Shown here one piece after another: positions 1 to 6,517 of a stretch of DNA of 12,256 bases. The DNA comes from Bacteroidaceae bacterium (GTDB lineage Bacteria > Bacteroidota > Bacteroidia > Bacteroidales > Bacteroidaceae). The stretch covers positions 1-12,256 of the forward strand of contig CAAGKZ010000050.1 in the NCBI GenBank assembly GCA_900770665.1. The letters run 5' to 3'. Position 1 is the first letter of the stretch, and each line of letters opens with the position of its first letter. A program made the translations under genes and the position numbers. A model generated the notes under the pieces. That model had not been told where the DNA came from, made no database searches, and saw only the letters and a list, made by a program, of their open reading frames with translations.

Positions 1-3
1 CAG

Positions 4-76
4 TGACTCGCTTGGGGCTCGAACCCAAGACCCCATCCTTAAAAGGGATGTGCTCTACCTGCTGAGCTAGCGAGTC
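4..76 (-). tRNA. tRNA-Lys (anticodon TTT)
   Basis: On the minus strand the sequence folds as a standard cloverleaf of 73 nt. The 7-bp acceptor stem is GACTCGC/GCGAGTC. The D-arm is GCTC..GAGC. The anticodon stem is CATCC/GGATG around loop CTTTTAA, which gives anticodon TTT (lysine). The T-arm is TTGGG-TTCGAGC-CCCAA. The discriminator base is A (position 4). The next minus-strand bases are CTG, so the 3' CCA is not encoded and must be added by a CCA-adding enzyme. A strong promoter lies just upstream (101-131). Confidence 0.97.
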
Positions 77-100
77 TACCTAATTGCCGTTAAGCGAGTG

Positions 101-131
101 CAAAGATACTACTAAATTTGAAAACGACAAA
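101..131 (-). promoter_or_regulatory. Bacteroidetes-type promoter of tRNA-Lys
   Basis: Read on the minus strand, TTTG (128-131) is followed by a 19-nt spacer and TATCTTTG (101-108). This matches the Bacteroidetes -33 TTTG / -7 TAnnTTTG consensus. The predicted start is about 7 nt further on, near 94, which leaves a leader of roughly 18 nt before the tRNA 5' end at 76. The tRNA can therefore be transcribed independently of the upstream permease gene. Confidence 0.8.
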
Positions 132-180
132 CTTTTTTGCATCTTTTTTATTATTCTTTTGTAATCGGAGCTACTTGAAA

Positions 181-1377
181 TCACTCTTCACCATTGCCAT
201 TGCCATCGCCGGCAGTTCCTTCATTCTCCTCGAGTTTTGTTATCCGTGCGCTGTCAATCGCCTCCCTGAGAATCACCTCCTCGGCCTTGCCGGATGTCTC
301 GGCAATCTCGTTGTAACGGCGCAGATAGGCCAGGAACAGCGTTGTAAGCGGCAGAGCAACAATCATACCCAGCACGCCAAGCAGATGACCCCACACTGAT
401 AGCGACAACAGGATGACCGCCGGATGCAGATTCATGCGCTTACCCATAATCTTTGGCACCAGGAAAAGGTCCTGTATCGTCTGCACAACCATCAGCACCG
501 CCAAGGCGCCGAGCATTATGGGCCAGAACGGCGTACCTGTATTTGCAGCCTTTAGCATGGAGAGAAGCGCCATAGGCAAAATGGACACAGCCTGCAGATA
601 GGGCACAAGATTAAGCATACCGATAAACATACCGAAAGCTATGGCCGCAGGGAAATCTATTATCCAAAAGCCTATTGAGAACAGTACGCCCACACAGAAA
701 GCGACAAGTGCCTGCCCGCGGAAATACTGGTTCATGCCATAGACCAAGTCGCTCCACAGTTTTGAAACCACTCCGCGCCATTTCTTGGGCACATAGGGTT
801 GCCATCCCTTGGCAACACGCTCAAAATCATATAGTAAAAATACCAGATAAAGCATTATCAAACAGACGTTCAACACCTGCCCAAGCAACTCTTTCGTGCC
901 AAGCAGTAGCATCTGCGCACGCTCGGCCAATATTGTAGCAAGTCCCGCATCGCCCGACTCCTGTAACATCTCCTCAAAACCATACTGAGCCGATATGTGC
1001 CTGAAGAACTCCACAATAGGCCCGGGAATGGAACCATCATTGAGATTCTGTCCCAGGAACGACACCGTAATATCCTTCAAGGCATAGAGCTCGCGGAAAA
1101 TCGATGGCACAACAAGCATAAACAAGCCATACAATACTGCGCACACCGTAATCATCGCCAGCACTATTGCCAAAGCGCGGTATTTCACCCGTGCCTTGTT
1201 CTGGAAAAAGTTCACGAGCGGGTTGAGCATATATGCAAGCAGCCAAGCTATGGCAAACGGCAACAGCACACCACTCAGACTCTTCAGCACCAGATAGGCA
1301 GCCACAGCGCCAATGATAATGAGCACAATGCGCAGGAAACGTCCTAATGTAATCTCACTCTGTTTAATCATAATCAT
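181..1377 (-). CDS. AI-2E family transporter (PerM/YhhT-type permease)
   Basis: This 398-residue integral inner-membrane protein belongs to the AI-2E transporter family. Members include TqsA (autoinducer-2 export) and others linked to ion or metabolite efflux, so the substrate here cannot be read from sequence. Hydrophobic segments appear near residues 13-31 and 35-55, 68-90, 163-185, 223-243, 245-275, 285-305 and 318-352, which fits about eight helices. The central soluble region (about 93-160) and the C-terminal segment QDLFLVPKIMGKRMNLHPA (about 302-320) are typical of the family. The tail after residue 375 is acidic and glycine-rich and probably disordered. Met3 (1371) is an alternative start. 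The gene begins 21 bp after the rsmI stop on the same strand, so co-transcription is likely. No clear terminator separates it from tRNA-Lys downstream. Confidence 0.9.
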   Translation of the reverse strand: MIMIKQSEITLGRFLRIVLIIIGAVAAYLVLKSLSGVLLPFAIAWLLAYMLNPLVNFFQNKARVKYRALAIVLAMITVCAVLYGLFMLVVPSIFRELYALKDITVSFLGQNLNDGSIPGPIVEFFRHISAQYGFEEMLQESGDAGLATILAERAQMLLLGTKELLGQVLNVCLIMLYLVFLLYDFERVAKGWQPYVPKKWRGVVSKLWSDLVYGMNQYFRGQALVAFCVGVLFSIGFWIIDFPAAIAFGMFIGMLNLVPYLQAVSILPMALLSMLKAANTGTPFWPIMLGALAVLMVVQTIQDLFLVPKIMGKRMNLHPAVILLSLSVWGHLLGVLGMIVALPLTTLFLAYLRRYNEIAETSGKAEEVILREAIDSARITKLEENEGTAGDGNGNGEE

Positions 1378-1398
1378 ATATATTCAAGACAATAACAA

Positions 1399-2097
1399 TC
1401 AATCCTTGTCTGCCGGGTGCTTATCCTCTACCCCGCCCACAAGCAGCACAAACTCACCACGCGGCTCGTTCGCCGTAAAATGCTGAACAAGCTCGGCAAG
1501 CGTTCCACGCACACACTCCTCGTGCAGTTTCGAAATCTCCCTCACCGCCGCAGCCTGACGCTCGGCACCGAACACCTCGGCAAACTGTGTAAGGCTCTTT
1601 AGCACGCGGTAAGGCGACTCGTAGAAAATCATCGTACGCTCTTCGCCCTTCAGCGAGTTGAGTTTTGTCTGGCGTCCCTTCTTCTGTGGCAGGAAGCCCT
1701 CGAACACAAACCTGTCCGATGGAAGCGCCGAGCTCACCAGCGCCGGCACAAAAGCCGTAGCACCGGGCAGGCACTGCACCTCCACCCCATTCTTTGCACA
1801 CTCGCGCACAAGCATGAAGCCCGGGTCGGATATTGCAGGCGTACCGGCATCCGAAATAAGCGCCACATGCTTTACGCTGGTAGATATGCGCTCCACAAGC
1901 GAGCCCACAGTCTTGTGTTCGTTGAATTTGTGGTGCGAATACATTGGCACCTGTATCTCAAGATGCTTCAGCAGCTTTGCCGATGTACGCGTATCCTCGG
2001 CAAGCACAAAATCGGCCTCGCGCAGAATCCTTATCGCACGCAAGGTAATATCCTCAAGATTACCCACAGGCGTGGGCACAACATACAACATTCCCAT
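1399..2097 (-). CDS. rsmI: 16S rRNA (cytidine(1402)-2'-O)-methyltransferase RsmI
   Basis: RsmI uses S-adenosylmethionine to methylate the 2'-OH of C1402 in the decoding centre of 16S rRNA, fine-tuning initiation and fidelity. The 232-residue product has the tetrapyrrole-methylase fold signatures expected: LYVVPTPVGNLEDITLRA near residues 4-21, AEDTR (33-37), the SAM-loop SDAGTPAISDPG (82-93) and PGATA (111-115). The length is slightly below the roughly 280 residues of the E. coli enzyme, as is common for short Bacteroidetes versions. Met3 (2091) could be the true start. The gene heads the likely transcript rsmI-permease and is divergent from tdk. No strong promoter is visible, only a weak minus-strand TTAATTTG about 20-30 nt before the start. 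Confidence 0.95.
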   Translation of the reverse strand: MGMLYVVPTPVGNLEDITLRAIRILREADFVLAEDTRTSAKLLKHLEIQVPMYSHHKFNEHKTVGSLVERISTSVKHVALISDAGTPAISDPGFMLVRECAKNGVEVQCLPGATAFVPALVSSALPSDRFVFEGFLPQKKGRQTKLNSLKGEERTMIFYESPYRVLKSLTQFAEVFGAERQAAAVREISKLHEECVRGTLAELVQHFTANEPRGEFVLLVGGVEDKHPADKD

Positions 2098-2243
2098 AAC
2101 AAGTCATAATTTAATATTATGCAAATTAAATATAAAATATCAAGAAACCGTTTTAAAATTAATAAAACTTTATTAACAAGCAACACAAACGCAGTTGTTG
2201 ATAACTTACAAGCAATAAAGTATCCTTTTTTCCCTTAATTGAT

Positions 2244-2251
2244 TATCTTTG
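2244..2251 (+). promoter_or_regulatory. Probable -7 element of the tdk-yjjG promoter
   Basis: TATCTTTG matches the Bacteroidetes -7 consensus TAnnTTTG exactly. No convincing -33 TTTG is seen 19-21 nt upstream, where the sequence is T-rich, so strength is uncertain. The predicted transcription start near 2258 lies downstream of the TTG codon at 2239. This argues against the longer thymidine kinase reading and favours the ATG at 2284. Confidence 0.55.
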
Positions 2252-2283
2252 CATCTAAAGAAAAAATAAAATACGATATACCA

Positions 2284-2886
2284 ATGAACAGATTTTCTGA
2301 ATTCAACCAGATGGAGACCACACGCCGCGGCCGCATAGAGGTCATCTGCGGCTCGATGTTCTCGGGCAAGACCGAGGAGCTCATCCGTCGCCTCAAGAGA
2401 GCCAAGTTCGCACGCCAGAAGGTAGAAATCTTCAAGCCCGCGCTCGACACCCGCTACTCCGACGTAGAGGTCGTTTCCCACGACAGCAACCACATCACCT
2501 CAACCCCAATCGAGTCATCGACAAGCATCCTGTTGCTTGCCACTGATGTCGACGTTGTGGGCATTGACGAGGCACAGTTCTTCGACAACGACCTTGTTGA
2601 CGTGTGCAACGAACTTGCCCGCCGTGGCGTACGCGTCATCATTGCAGGCCTCGACATGGACTTCCGTTGCCAGCCTTTCGGTCCAATGCCGGCACTCATG
2701 GCAGTAGCCGACTCGGTGACAAAGGTACACGCCATCTGTGTGAAGTGCGGCAACCTCGCCTACGTATCGCACCGCCTTGTCGATGGCGACAAGCAGGTTC
2801 TCCTTGGCGAGAAGATGGAGTACGAGCCACTGTGCCGCGAGTGCTACTACCAGGCGCTGAAAGAAGCAGAGAACAGCGAGAAATAA
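2284..2886 (+). CDS. tdk: Thymidine kinase (type II)
   Basis: Thymidine kinase phosphorylates thymidine (and deoxyuridine) to the monophosphate with ATP in pyrimidine salvage. From ATG 2284 the protein is 200 residues, the usual size for Bacteroides enzymes. It shows the P-loop GSMFSGKT (23-30), the DEAQFF motif with the likely catalytic base Glu96 (95-100), and two C-terminal zinc-binding cysteine pairs, CVKC and CREC, of the lasso domain. The open frame continues upstream to a TTG at 2239. That stretch overlaps the -7 promoter element and looks non-coding, so ATG 2284 is chosen; Met10 (2311) is a less likely alternative. No Shine-Dalgarno is visible. The gene is followed after only 7 bp by the yjjG-like nucleotidase, so the two are almost certainly one operon. 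Confidence 0.96.
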   Translation: MNRFSEFNQMETTRRGRIEVICGSMFSGKTEELIRRLKRAKFARQKVEIFKPALDTRYSDVEVVSHDSNHITSTPIESSTSILLLATDVDVVGIDEAQFFDNDLVDVCNELARRGVRVIIAGLDMDFRCQPFGPMPALMAVADSVTKVHAICVKCGNLAYVSHRLVDGDKQVLLGEKMEYEPLCRECYYQALKEAENSEK

Positions 2887-2893
2887 CAACAAT

Positions 2894-3589
2894 ATGACAA
2901 AATACCGCAACCTCTTCATCGACCTCGACGACACGGTATACGATTTCTCGGCCGCATCGCGTGAATCGTTCCACGAGACATACGAGCAGCTGCACTACGA
3001 ACGCTATTTCGACTCGTTCGAGCACTACATGTCAATCTATGCGCCATACAACCTTGAACTGTGGCGCATATACGGCGAGGGCAAGATAACCAAGGAAGAG
3101 CTTAACCGTCGCCGTTACAGCCACCCCCTTGAGGTTGTGGGAGTCAACGACCCGCAGCTTGCAGCCACCTTCTGCAACAACGCACTCGCACTCATCCCCA
3201 CCAAGGGGCCACTTGAACCCGGAGCAATCGAGTTGCTCGAGTACCTGCGTCCAAAGTACAACATGTACATACTGTCAAACGGTTTCAAGGAACTGCAGTC
3301 GCGCAAGATGCACACTGCCGGCATTGACAAATACTTCGACGCCCTTATACTCTCCGAGGATATCGGCGTCAACAAGCCCGACAGCCGTCTCTACGAGCAC
3401 GCCATGCGCAAGGCAGCATCACGCCCCGAGGAGAGCATTATGATTGGCGACATGTTCGACACCGACATTGTAGGCGCCGCAAACTTCGGTATTGACAGCA
3501 TCTACTACAACCCGAAGGGAAAGACAGGGCACCCCTTTGCCCCAACATACGAAGTAAGACATTTGTTAGAAATAAAAGAGATACTATAA
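2894..3589 (+). CDS. yjjG: YjjG-family noncanonical pyrimidine nucleotidase (HAD superfamily)
   Basis: The family hydrolyses pyrimidine (deoxy)nucleoside monophosphates, including abnormal ones such as 5-halo-dUMP, and acts as house-cleaning of the nucleotide pool. The 231-residue cytoplasmic protein has all four HAD motifs: I, DLDDT (10-14) with nucleophile Asp10 and acid/base Asp12; II, SNG (Ser128); III, Lys161 in NKPD; IV, GDMFDTD (185-191) with Asp186 and Asp191. The region between motifs I and II (about 20-100) is a helical C1-type cap. The length is close to E. coli YjjG (about 225). It starts 7 bp after tdk, so a shared promoter is expected. The assignment to YjjG rather than another HAD phosphatase rests on overall resemblance and context. 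The substrate is inferred. Confidence 0.88.
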   Translation: MTKYRNLFIDLDDTVYDFSAASRESFHETYEQLHYERYFDSFEHYMSIYAPYNLELWRIYGEGKITKEELNRRRYSHPLEVVGVNDPQLAATFCNNALALIPTKGPLEPGAIELLEYLRPKYNMYILSNGFKELQSRKMHTAGIDKYFDALILSEDIGVNKPDSRLYEHAMRKAASRPEESIMIGDMFDTDIVGAANFGIDSIYYNPKGKTGHPFAPTYEVRHLLEIKEIL

Positions 3590-3606
3590 CAAGCCGCAGC
3601 GGCATT

Positions 3607-3674
3607 CATCCCCCTCGCCCTGCGGGCACTCCCCCTTTAACAAGTGGGAGAGTTCCTTCACTCACCGAGGGATG
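3607..3674. repeat. Nested inverted-repeat (repeat-like) sequence upstream of ansA
   Basis: An imperfect outer stem pairs 3607-3617 with 3666-3674 (CATCCCCCTCG against CGAGGGATG). It encloses a perfect GCCC-TGC-GGGC hairpin (3617-3627) and a 9-bp stem with one mismatch (3629-3637 with 3642-3650, 4-nt loop). The composition (CCCCT-rich, then GGGAG-rich) is unlike the flanking genes. It resembles GC-rich intergenic repeats I recall from many Bacteroidales genomes. It occupies most of the 133-bp gap between yjjG and ansA. No TAnnTTTG promoter motif was found in the gap. A role as 3' end structure of the tdk-yjjG transcript is possible. Confidence 0.5.
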
Positions 3675-3722
3675 TGTTTGTAAACAGACAGAGGGGAGCA
3701 AACCTACTAAACATTTATAACC

Positions 3723-4763
3723 ATGAGCAGCAAGGCAAGCACATCAATACTCATCATCTACACCGGCGGAACAATCGGTATGATACAGAACCCCGAGACA
3801 GGAGCTTTGGAGAGTTTCAACTTCGACCATCTGCTCAAGCACGTCCCCGAAGTAAAACAGTTCAACCTGAACATCGGCGCAATAACCTTTACACCGCCCA
3901 TCGACTCATCGGACATGGAGCCCGAACTATGGAGCCGCATCGTCTGCATCATCGAGGAGAACTACGAGAAATATGACGGCTTTGTAATCCTCCACGGCAC
4001 CGACACCATGTCGTTCACGGCATCGGCACTCAGTTTCATGCTCGAAGACCTGATGAAACCTGTCATCCTCACCGGCAGCCAGCTGCCCATTGGCGCCCTG
4101 CGCACCGACGGTAAGGAAAACCTCATCACCGCCATTGAGATTGCCGCTGCCAAGCACCCCGACGGCACCCCCGTAGTACCCGAAGTATGCGTCTTCTTTC
4201 AGGACAAACTCATGCGCGGCAACCGCACCACAAAAGTCAACTCCGAGAGTTTCGGTGCATTCGGTTCAAACAACTACCCGCCACTGGGCGTTGCCGGCAC
4301 AAGCATACAGTATTACAGCAACAACATCAAGAAGTACATCCCTGGACGCAAACTCAAGGCGCACTACGAATACAACAACAACATCATCATCTTCTCGCTC
4401 TTCCCCGGCATCAAGAGAGAGATTGTTGAGGAAGTCCTCAACGCCAAGGAGCTCAAGGGCATAATATTCCGCACATTCGGTGCCGGCAATGCGCCACAGA
4501 AAAAATGGCTCATCGATGCGCTCACAAATGCCACCGCCAATGGCAAAATCATCATCAATATCACCCAATGCGCAGGCGGCAGCGTACACATGGAGCGTTA
4601 CGAGACAGGCCTACAGCTGCTCGAGGCCGGAGTTATCAGCGGCAAAGACTCAACCGTGGAGGCAGCACTCACAAAACTCATGTACCTACTGGGTAAAGGA
4701 CTCCCCACCGACGAAGTTCGCCGCCTCATGAGCAAGAGCCTCGAAGGAGAGATAACAGAGTAG
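3723..4763 (+). CDS. ansA: Type I (cytoplasmic) L-asparaginase
   Basis: The enzyme hydrolyses L-asparagine to aspartate and ammonia. The 346-residue product is close to E. coli AnsA (338) and has no signal peptide, consistent with the cytoplasmic type I enzyme rather than periplasmic AnsB. Key residues are present: Thr17 in YTGGTIGM (13-20), the first nucleophile; HGTDT (91-95) with Thr93 and Asp94; and Lys171 in GNRTTK (166-171), completing the catalytic set. TGSQLPIG (117-124) is also conserved. The C-terminal third carries NITQCAGGSVHMERYE, typical of the small domain. The start is ATG 3723 with no Shine-Dalgarno. It lies 133 bp from yjjG across a structured repeat, so it may be a separate unit, although I could not find its own promoter. 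Downstream it converges with the nucleotidyltransferase gene. Confidence 0.95.
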   Translation: MSSKASTSILIIYTGGTIGMIQNPETGALESFNFDHLLKHVPEVKQFNLNIGAITFTPPIDSSDMEPELWSRIVCIIEENYEKYDGFVILHGTDTMSFTASALSFMLEDLMKPVILTGSQLPIGALRTDGKENLITAIEIAAAKHPDGTPVVPEVCVFFQDKLMRGNRTTKVNSESFGAFGSNNYPPLGVAGTSIQYYSNNIKKYIPGRKLKAHYEYNNNIIIFSLFPGIKREIVEEVLNAKELKGIIFRTFGAGNAPQKKWLIDALTNATANGKIIINITQCAGGSVHMERYETGLQLLEAGVISGKDSTVEAALTKLMYLLGKGLPTDEVRRLMSKSLEGEITE

Positions 4764-4772
4764 AAAATTTAA

Positions 4773-4924
4773 AGCAATAATATAGCAGTTGACCCAACAA
4801 TGTCATCCCGACAGAGCGTAGCGACGAGGGATCTCTAAAAACGATATACGAGATATCTCACATGCGTTCGATATGACATCTAAGCGGTGTTTTCTAAAAA
4901 TGGGTCAACTACTATATTGTTCCC
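4773..4924. mobile_element. MITE-like non-coding element with terminal inverted repeats
   Basis: The ends form inverted repeats: 4776-4796 against 4901-4921 match at 19 of 21 positions, and extending to 4773 and 4924 gives 20 of 24. Outside them the octamer AAATTTAA occurs on both sides (4765-4772 and 4925-4932), like a target-site duplication. Inside, ATGTCAT (4800-4806) is mirrored by ATGACAT (4873-4879), with a palindromic GAGATATCTC near 4853-4862. There is no open reading frame, so any movement would need a transposase in trans. The inner ATGTCATCCCGAC...GAGGGATCTC text resembles an intergenic repeat I recall from Bacteroidales genomes. Copy number cannot be judged from one window. Confidence 0.5.
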
Positions 4925-4953
4925 AAATTTAATCTCCCTCACATTGAGCAGCC

Positions 4954-4974
4954 CCTCCTCTTAGCAAGAGGAGG
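4954..4974. repeat. Short perfect hairpin (CCTCCTCTT stem)
   Basis: CCTCCTCTT (4954-4962) pairs perfectly with AAGAGGAGG (4966-4974) across a 3-nt loop AGC. No T-run follows in either direction, so it is a poor intrinsic terminator. It sits between the MITE-like element and a C3T3-rich tract in the gene-free convergent region and is probably part of the same repeat-rich spacer. Confidence 0.5.
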
Positions 4975-4984
4975 AATAATAAAT

Positions 4985-5020
4985 GCCTTTTTGCCCTTTC
5001 CGCCCTTTCCGCCCTTTTAG
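4985..5020. repeat. GCCCTTTCC 9-bp tandem repeat tract
   Basis: Two exact GCCCTTTCC units (4993-5001 and 5002-5010) are flanked by degenerate copies before (4985) and after (5011-5019). A similar tract precedes the terminator at 7204, and a purine-strand counterpart follows the receptor gene at 12120. No coding role is supported: the plus-strand reading frame through it has no recognisable start context or homology. Confidence 0.6.
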
Positions 5021-5038
5021 ACCTTCTCGGCATAAACA

Positions 5039-5086
5039 ACAATACAAAAACAGGCTTCGCATGCGCGAAGCCTGTTTTTGTATTGT
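5039..5086. terminator. Bidirectional intrinsic terminator (ansA / nucleotidyltransferase)
   Basis: A perfect 22-bp inverted repeat (5039-5060 with 5065-5086, loop ATGC) has an A-run in the left arm and a T-run in the right arm. It can therefore terminate transcription from both sides. It lies between the converging ansA (plus) and nucleotidyltransferase (minus) genes, 11 bp beyond the stop codon of the latter. Confidence 0.9.
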
Positions 5087-5097
5087 TATCTATTATA

Positions 5098-6003
5098 TCA
5101 GAACAACTTCTCAGGATACTCACCTGCATCAACAAGTGACTGAATCTTCTCGACAGTTGCAGGACGGTCGGCAGCGTATGTTACACCGAACCACTTTGCA
5201 GTAGTGTCAAGAACCTCGCAAGAAGCCTTACCTGTAGTTGTAAGGTTGTATACCACCAATGGAATGAAGTACTCAGCCTTTGGCTTGTCAATATTCTCCT
5301 TCAAGAAGTCAACAAACTGCTCCTCAGAGTGCTTGAAATAGTCGGGAGTGAAGCCCCAGAAGTTCATTGAAACAGGAGTCTCCTCGCCAACAGGCTGCCA
5401 TGCACCCTCCTCGTCCTTGTAGCAGATAGGGCCATCGACACGCATAATCTCAGTGCGCTCAACAACACCAGTCAACATGTTCTGGTCGTTCTTCTCGCAA
5501 ATGCCACGAGCCACGCTACCGTTCTCGCTAAGAGTGTTGCAGATGCGGAAACCAACCATTGAATACTTACCCTCGCTACCCTCGGGAAGCTCGCTGAGCC
5601 ACTTGCCCATTACAGCAAAAGCATCACGGCCATAGAAGTCATCGGCGTTGATAACAGCGAAAGGCTCGTTGATAGCGTCCTTACCCATGAGTACAGCGTG
5701 GTTTGTACCCCAAGGCTTTGTGCGCTCCTCGGGAACAGTAAAGCCCTCGGGGAGGTTATCGATAGCCTGGAACACCAACTCTGTTGGGATGTGACCCTCG
5801 TACTTGCTCAACACCTTGTCGCGGAAATCCTGCTCAAAATCCTTGCGGATAACGAACACCAACTTACCGAAGCCACCACGGATGGCATCAAAGATTGAGT
5901 AGTCCATAATTGTCTCACCGTTTGGACCAAGACCGTCCAACTGCTTCAAGCCACCATAACGGCTACCCATACCGGCAGCCAATACAAAAAGTGTAGGTTT
6001 CAT
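5098..6003 (-). CDS. Sugar-phosphate nucleotidyltransferase-like protein
   Basis: The 301-residue cytoplasmic protein has a nucleotidyltransferase (GT-A/Rossmann) fold of the GlmU/RfbA/GalU type. Such enzymes join a sugar 1-phosphate to an NTP to give an NDP-sugar plus pyrophosphate. Evidence is the N-terminal signature VLAAGMGSRYGGLKQL (7-22) with Gly11, Gly13, Arg15 and likely Lys20, and the metal-binding INADDFYG (118-125; Asp121, Asp122). The C-terminal half (about 200-301) lacks the hexapeptide repeats of bifunctional enzymes. It is not close enough to GalU, RfbA, RfbF or MurU for me to name nucleotide or sugar. It stands alone between a strong promoter (6070-6102) and a terminator (5039-5086). 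Its codon choice is less GC-rich than the surrounding long genes, which may reflect high expression. Confidence 0.85.
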   Translation of the reverse strand: MKPTLFVLAAGMGSRYGGLKQLDGLGPNGETIMDYSIFDAIRGGFGKLVFVIRKDFEQDFRDKVLSKYEGHIPTELVFQAIDNLPEGFTVPEERTKPWGTNHAVLMGKDAINEPFAVINADDFYGRDAFAVMGKWLSELPEGSEGKYSMVGFRICNTLSENGSVARGICEKNDQNMLTGVVERTEIMRVDGPICYKDEEGAWQPVGEETPVSMNFWGFTPDYFKHSEEQFVDFLKENIDKPKAEYFIPLVVYNLTTTGKASCEVLDTTAKWFGVTYAADRPATVEKIQSLVDAGEYPEKLF

Positions 6004-6045
6004 TTTTAAAATAATATTAAGGTTAATTGTTTTTCCCTATCATTT

Positions 6046-6064
6046 CATGCCCTTTCAAGGCATG
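6046..6064 (-). promoter_or_regulatory. Hairpin at predicted 5' end of nucleotidyltransferase mRNA
   Basis: CATGCC and GGCATG form an inverted repeat (with a one-base bulge the stem reaches 8 bp, CATGCCTT/AAG-GCATG). It starts about where transcription is predicted to begin from the -7 element at 6070-6077. It would cap the roughly 60-nt leader and could stabilise the mRNA. No riboswitch class is recognisable. Confidence 0.4.
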
Positions 6065-6069
6065 CACTC

Positions 6070-6102
6070 CAAAGGTACAATTTAATATTGATTTAATGCA
6101 AA
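6070..6102 (-). promoter_or_regulatory. Bacteroidetes-type promoter of the nucleotidyltransferase gene
   Basis: On the minus strand, TTTG (6099-6102) is separated by 21 nt from TACCTTTG (6070-6077), matching the -33/-7 consensus. The predicted start near 6063 gives a leader of about 60 nt before the ATG at 6003. Confidence 0.75.
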
Positions 6103-6222
6103 TTAAATGTAAAAATTTTTAGTAGCTGTTTAATTATTGACATAGCAACGTCACCGTTCAGAGCACGCCGCCGCCACAAATCCCGATGAATAGAAAAATA
6201 AGGAAAAATAGATAGCGAAAAC

Positions 6223-6253
6223 TTTGTCAATATGAAAAAAAATAGTAATTTTG
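6223..6253 (+). promoter_or_regulatory. Bacteroidetes-type promoter of rpmH
   Basis: TTTG (6223-6226), a 19-nt spacer and TAATTTTG (6246-6253) match the -33/-7 consensus. The predicted start near 6260 leaves an A-rich leader of about 53 nt before rpmH. The 309-bp space between the nucleotidyltransferase and rpmH holds this promoter and its divergent partner. I see nothing else between about 6118 and 6220. Confidence 0.78.
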
Positions 6254-6312
6254 CAAGCTGAAAAGCAAAAAGTCTAAAAAGCGAATATAAACAATATAAA
6301 ATATATAAGACG

Positions 6313-6474
6313 ATGAAAAGAACATTCCAACCCTCTAACAGAAAGAGAAAGAACAAGCACGGTTTCCGTGAGAGAATGGCTACAAAGAATGGCCGTCGCG
6401 TATTGGCAGCTCGTCGCGCAAAGGGACGTGCTAAGTTGACCGTTTCAGACGAGTACAACGGCAAGAAGAAGTAA
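6313..6474 (+). CDS. rpmH: 50S ribosomal protein bL34
   Basis: bL34 is a small, very basic protein that threads into 23S rRNA of the large subunit. The 53-residue product starts with MKRTFQPSNRKRKNKHGFRE, the family signature, and continues with RMATKNGRRVLAARRAKGR. It has a slightly longer C-terminal tail (LTVSDEYNGKKK) than the 46-residue E. coli protein, as usual in Bacteroidetes. It has its own promoter (6223-6253), an A-rich leader without Shine-Dalgarno, and a hairpin after the stop (6518-6549), so it appears monocistronic. Confidence 0.98.
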   Translation: MKRTFQPSNRKRKNKHGFRERMATKNGRRVLAARRAKGRAKLTVSDEYNGKKK

Positions 6475-6517
6475 TTACGACTAATGCCGGGCACACACCC
6501 GCATTAATATAATTGCA

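Noticed and set aside
2239..2283. Upstream extension of tdk from TTG 2239
   Set aside because: It overlaps a TAnnTTTG -7 element and the added residues do not resemble the family N-terminus; ATG 2284 gives the normal length.
4985..5020. Possible CRISPR-like repeat array
   Set aside because: The 9-bp units are contiguous with no spacers.
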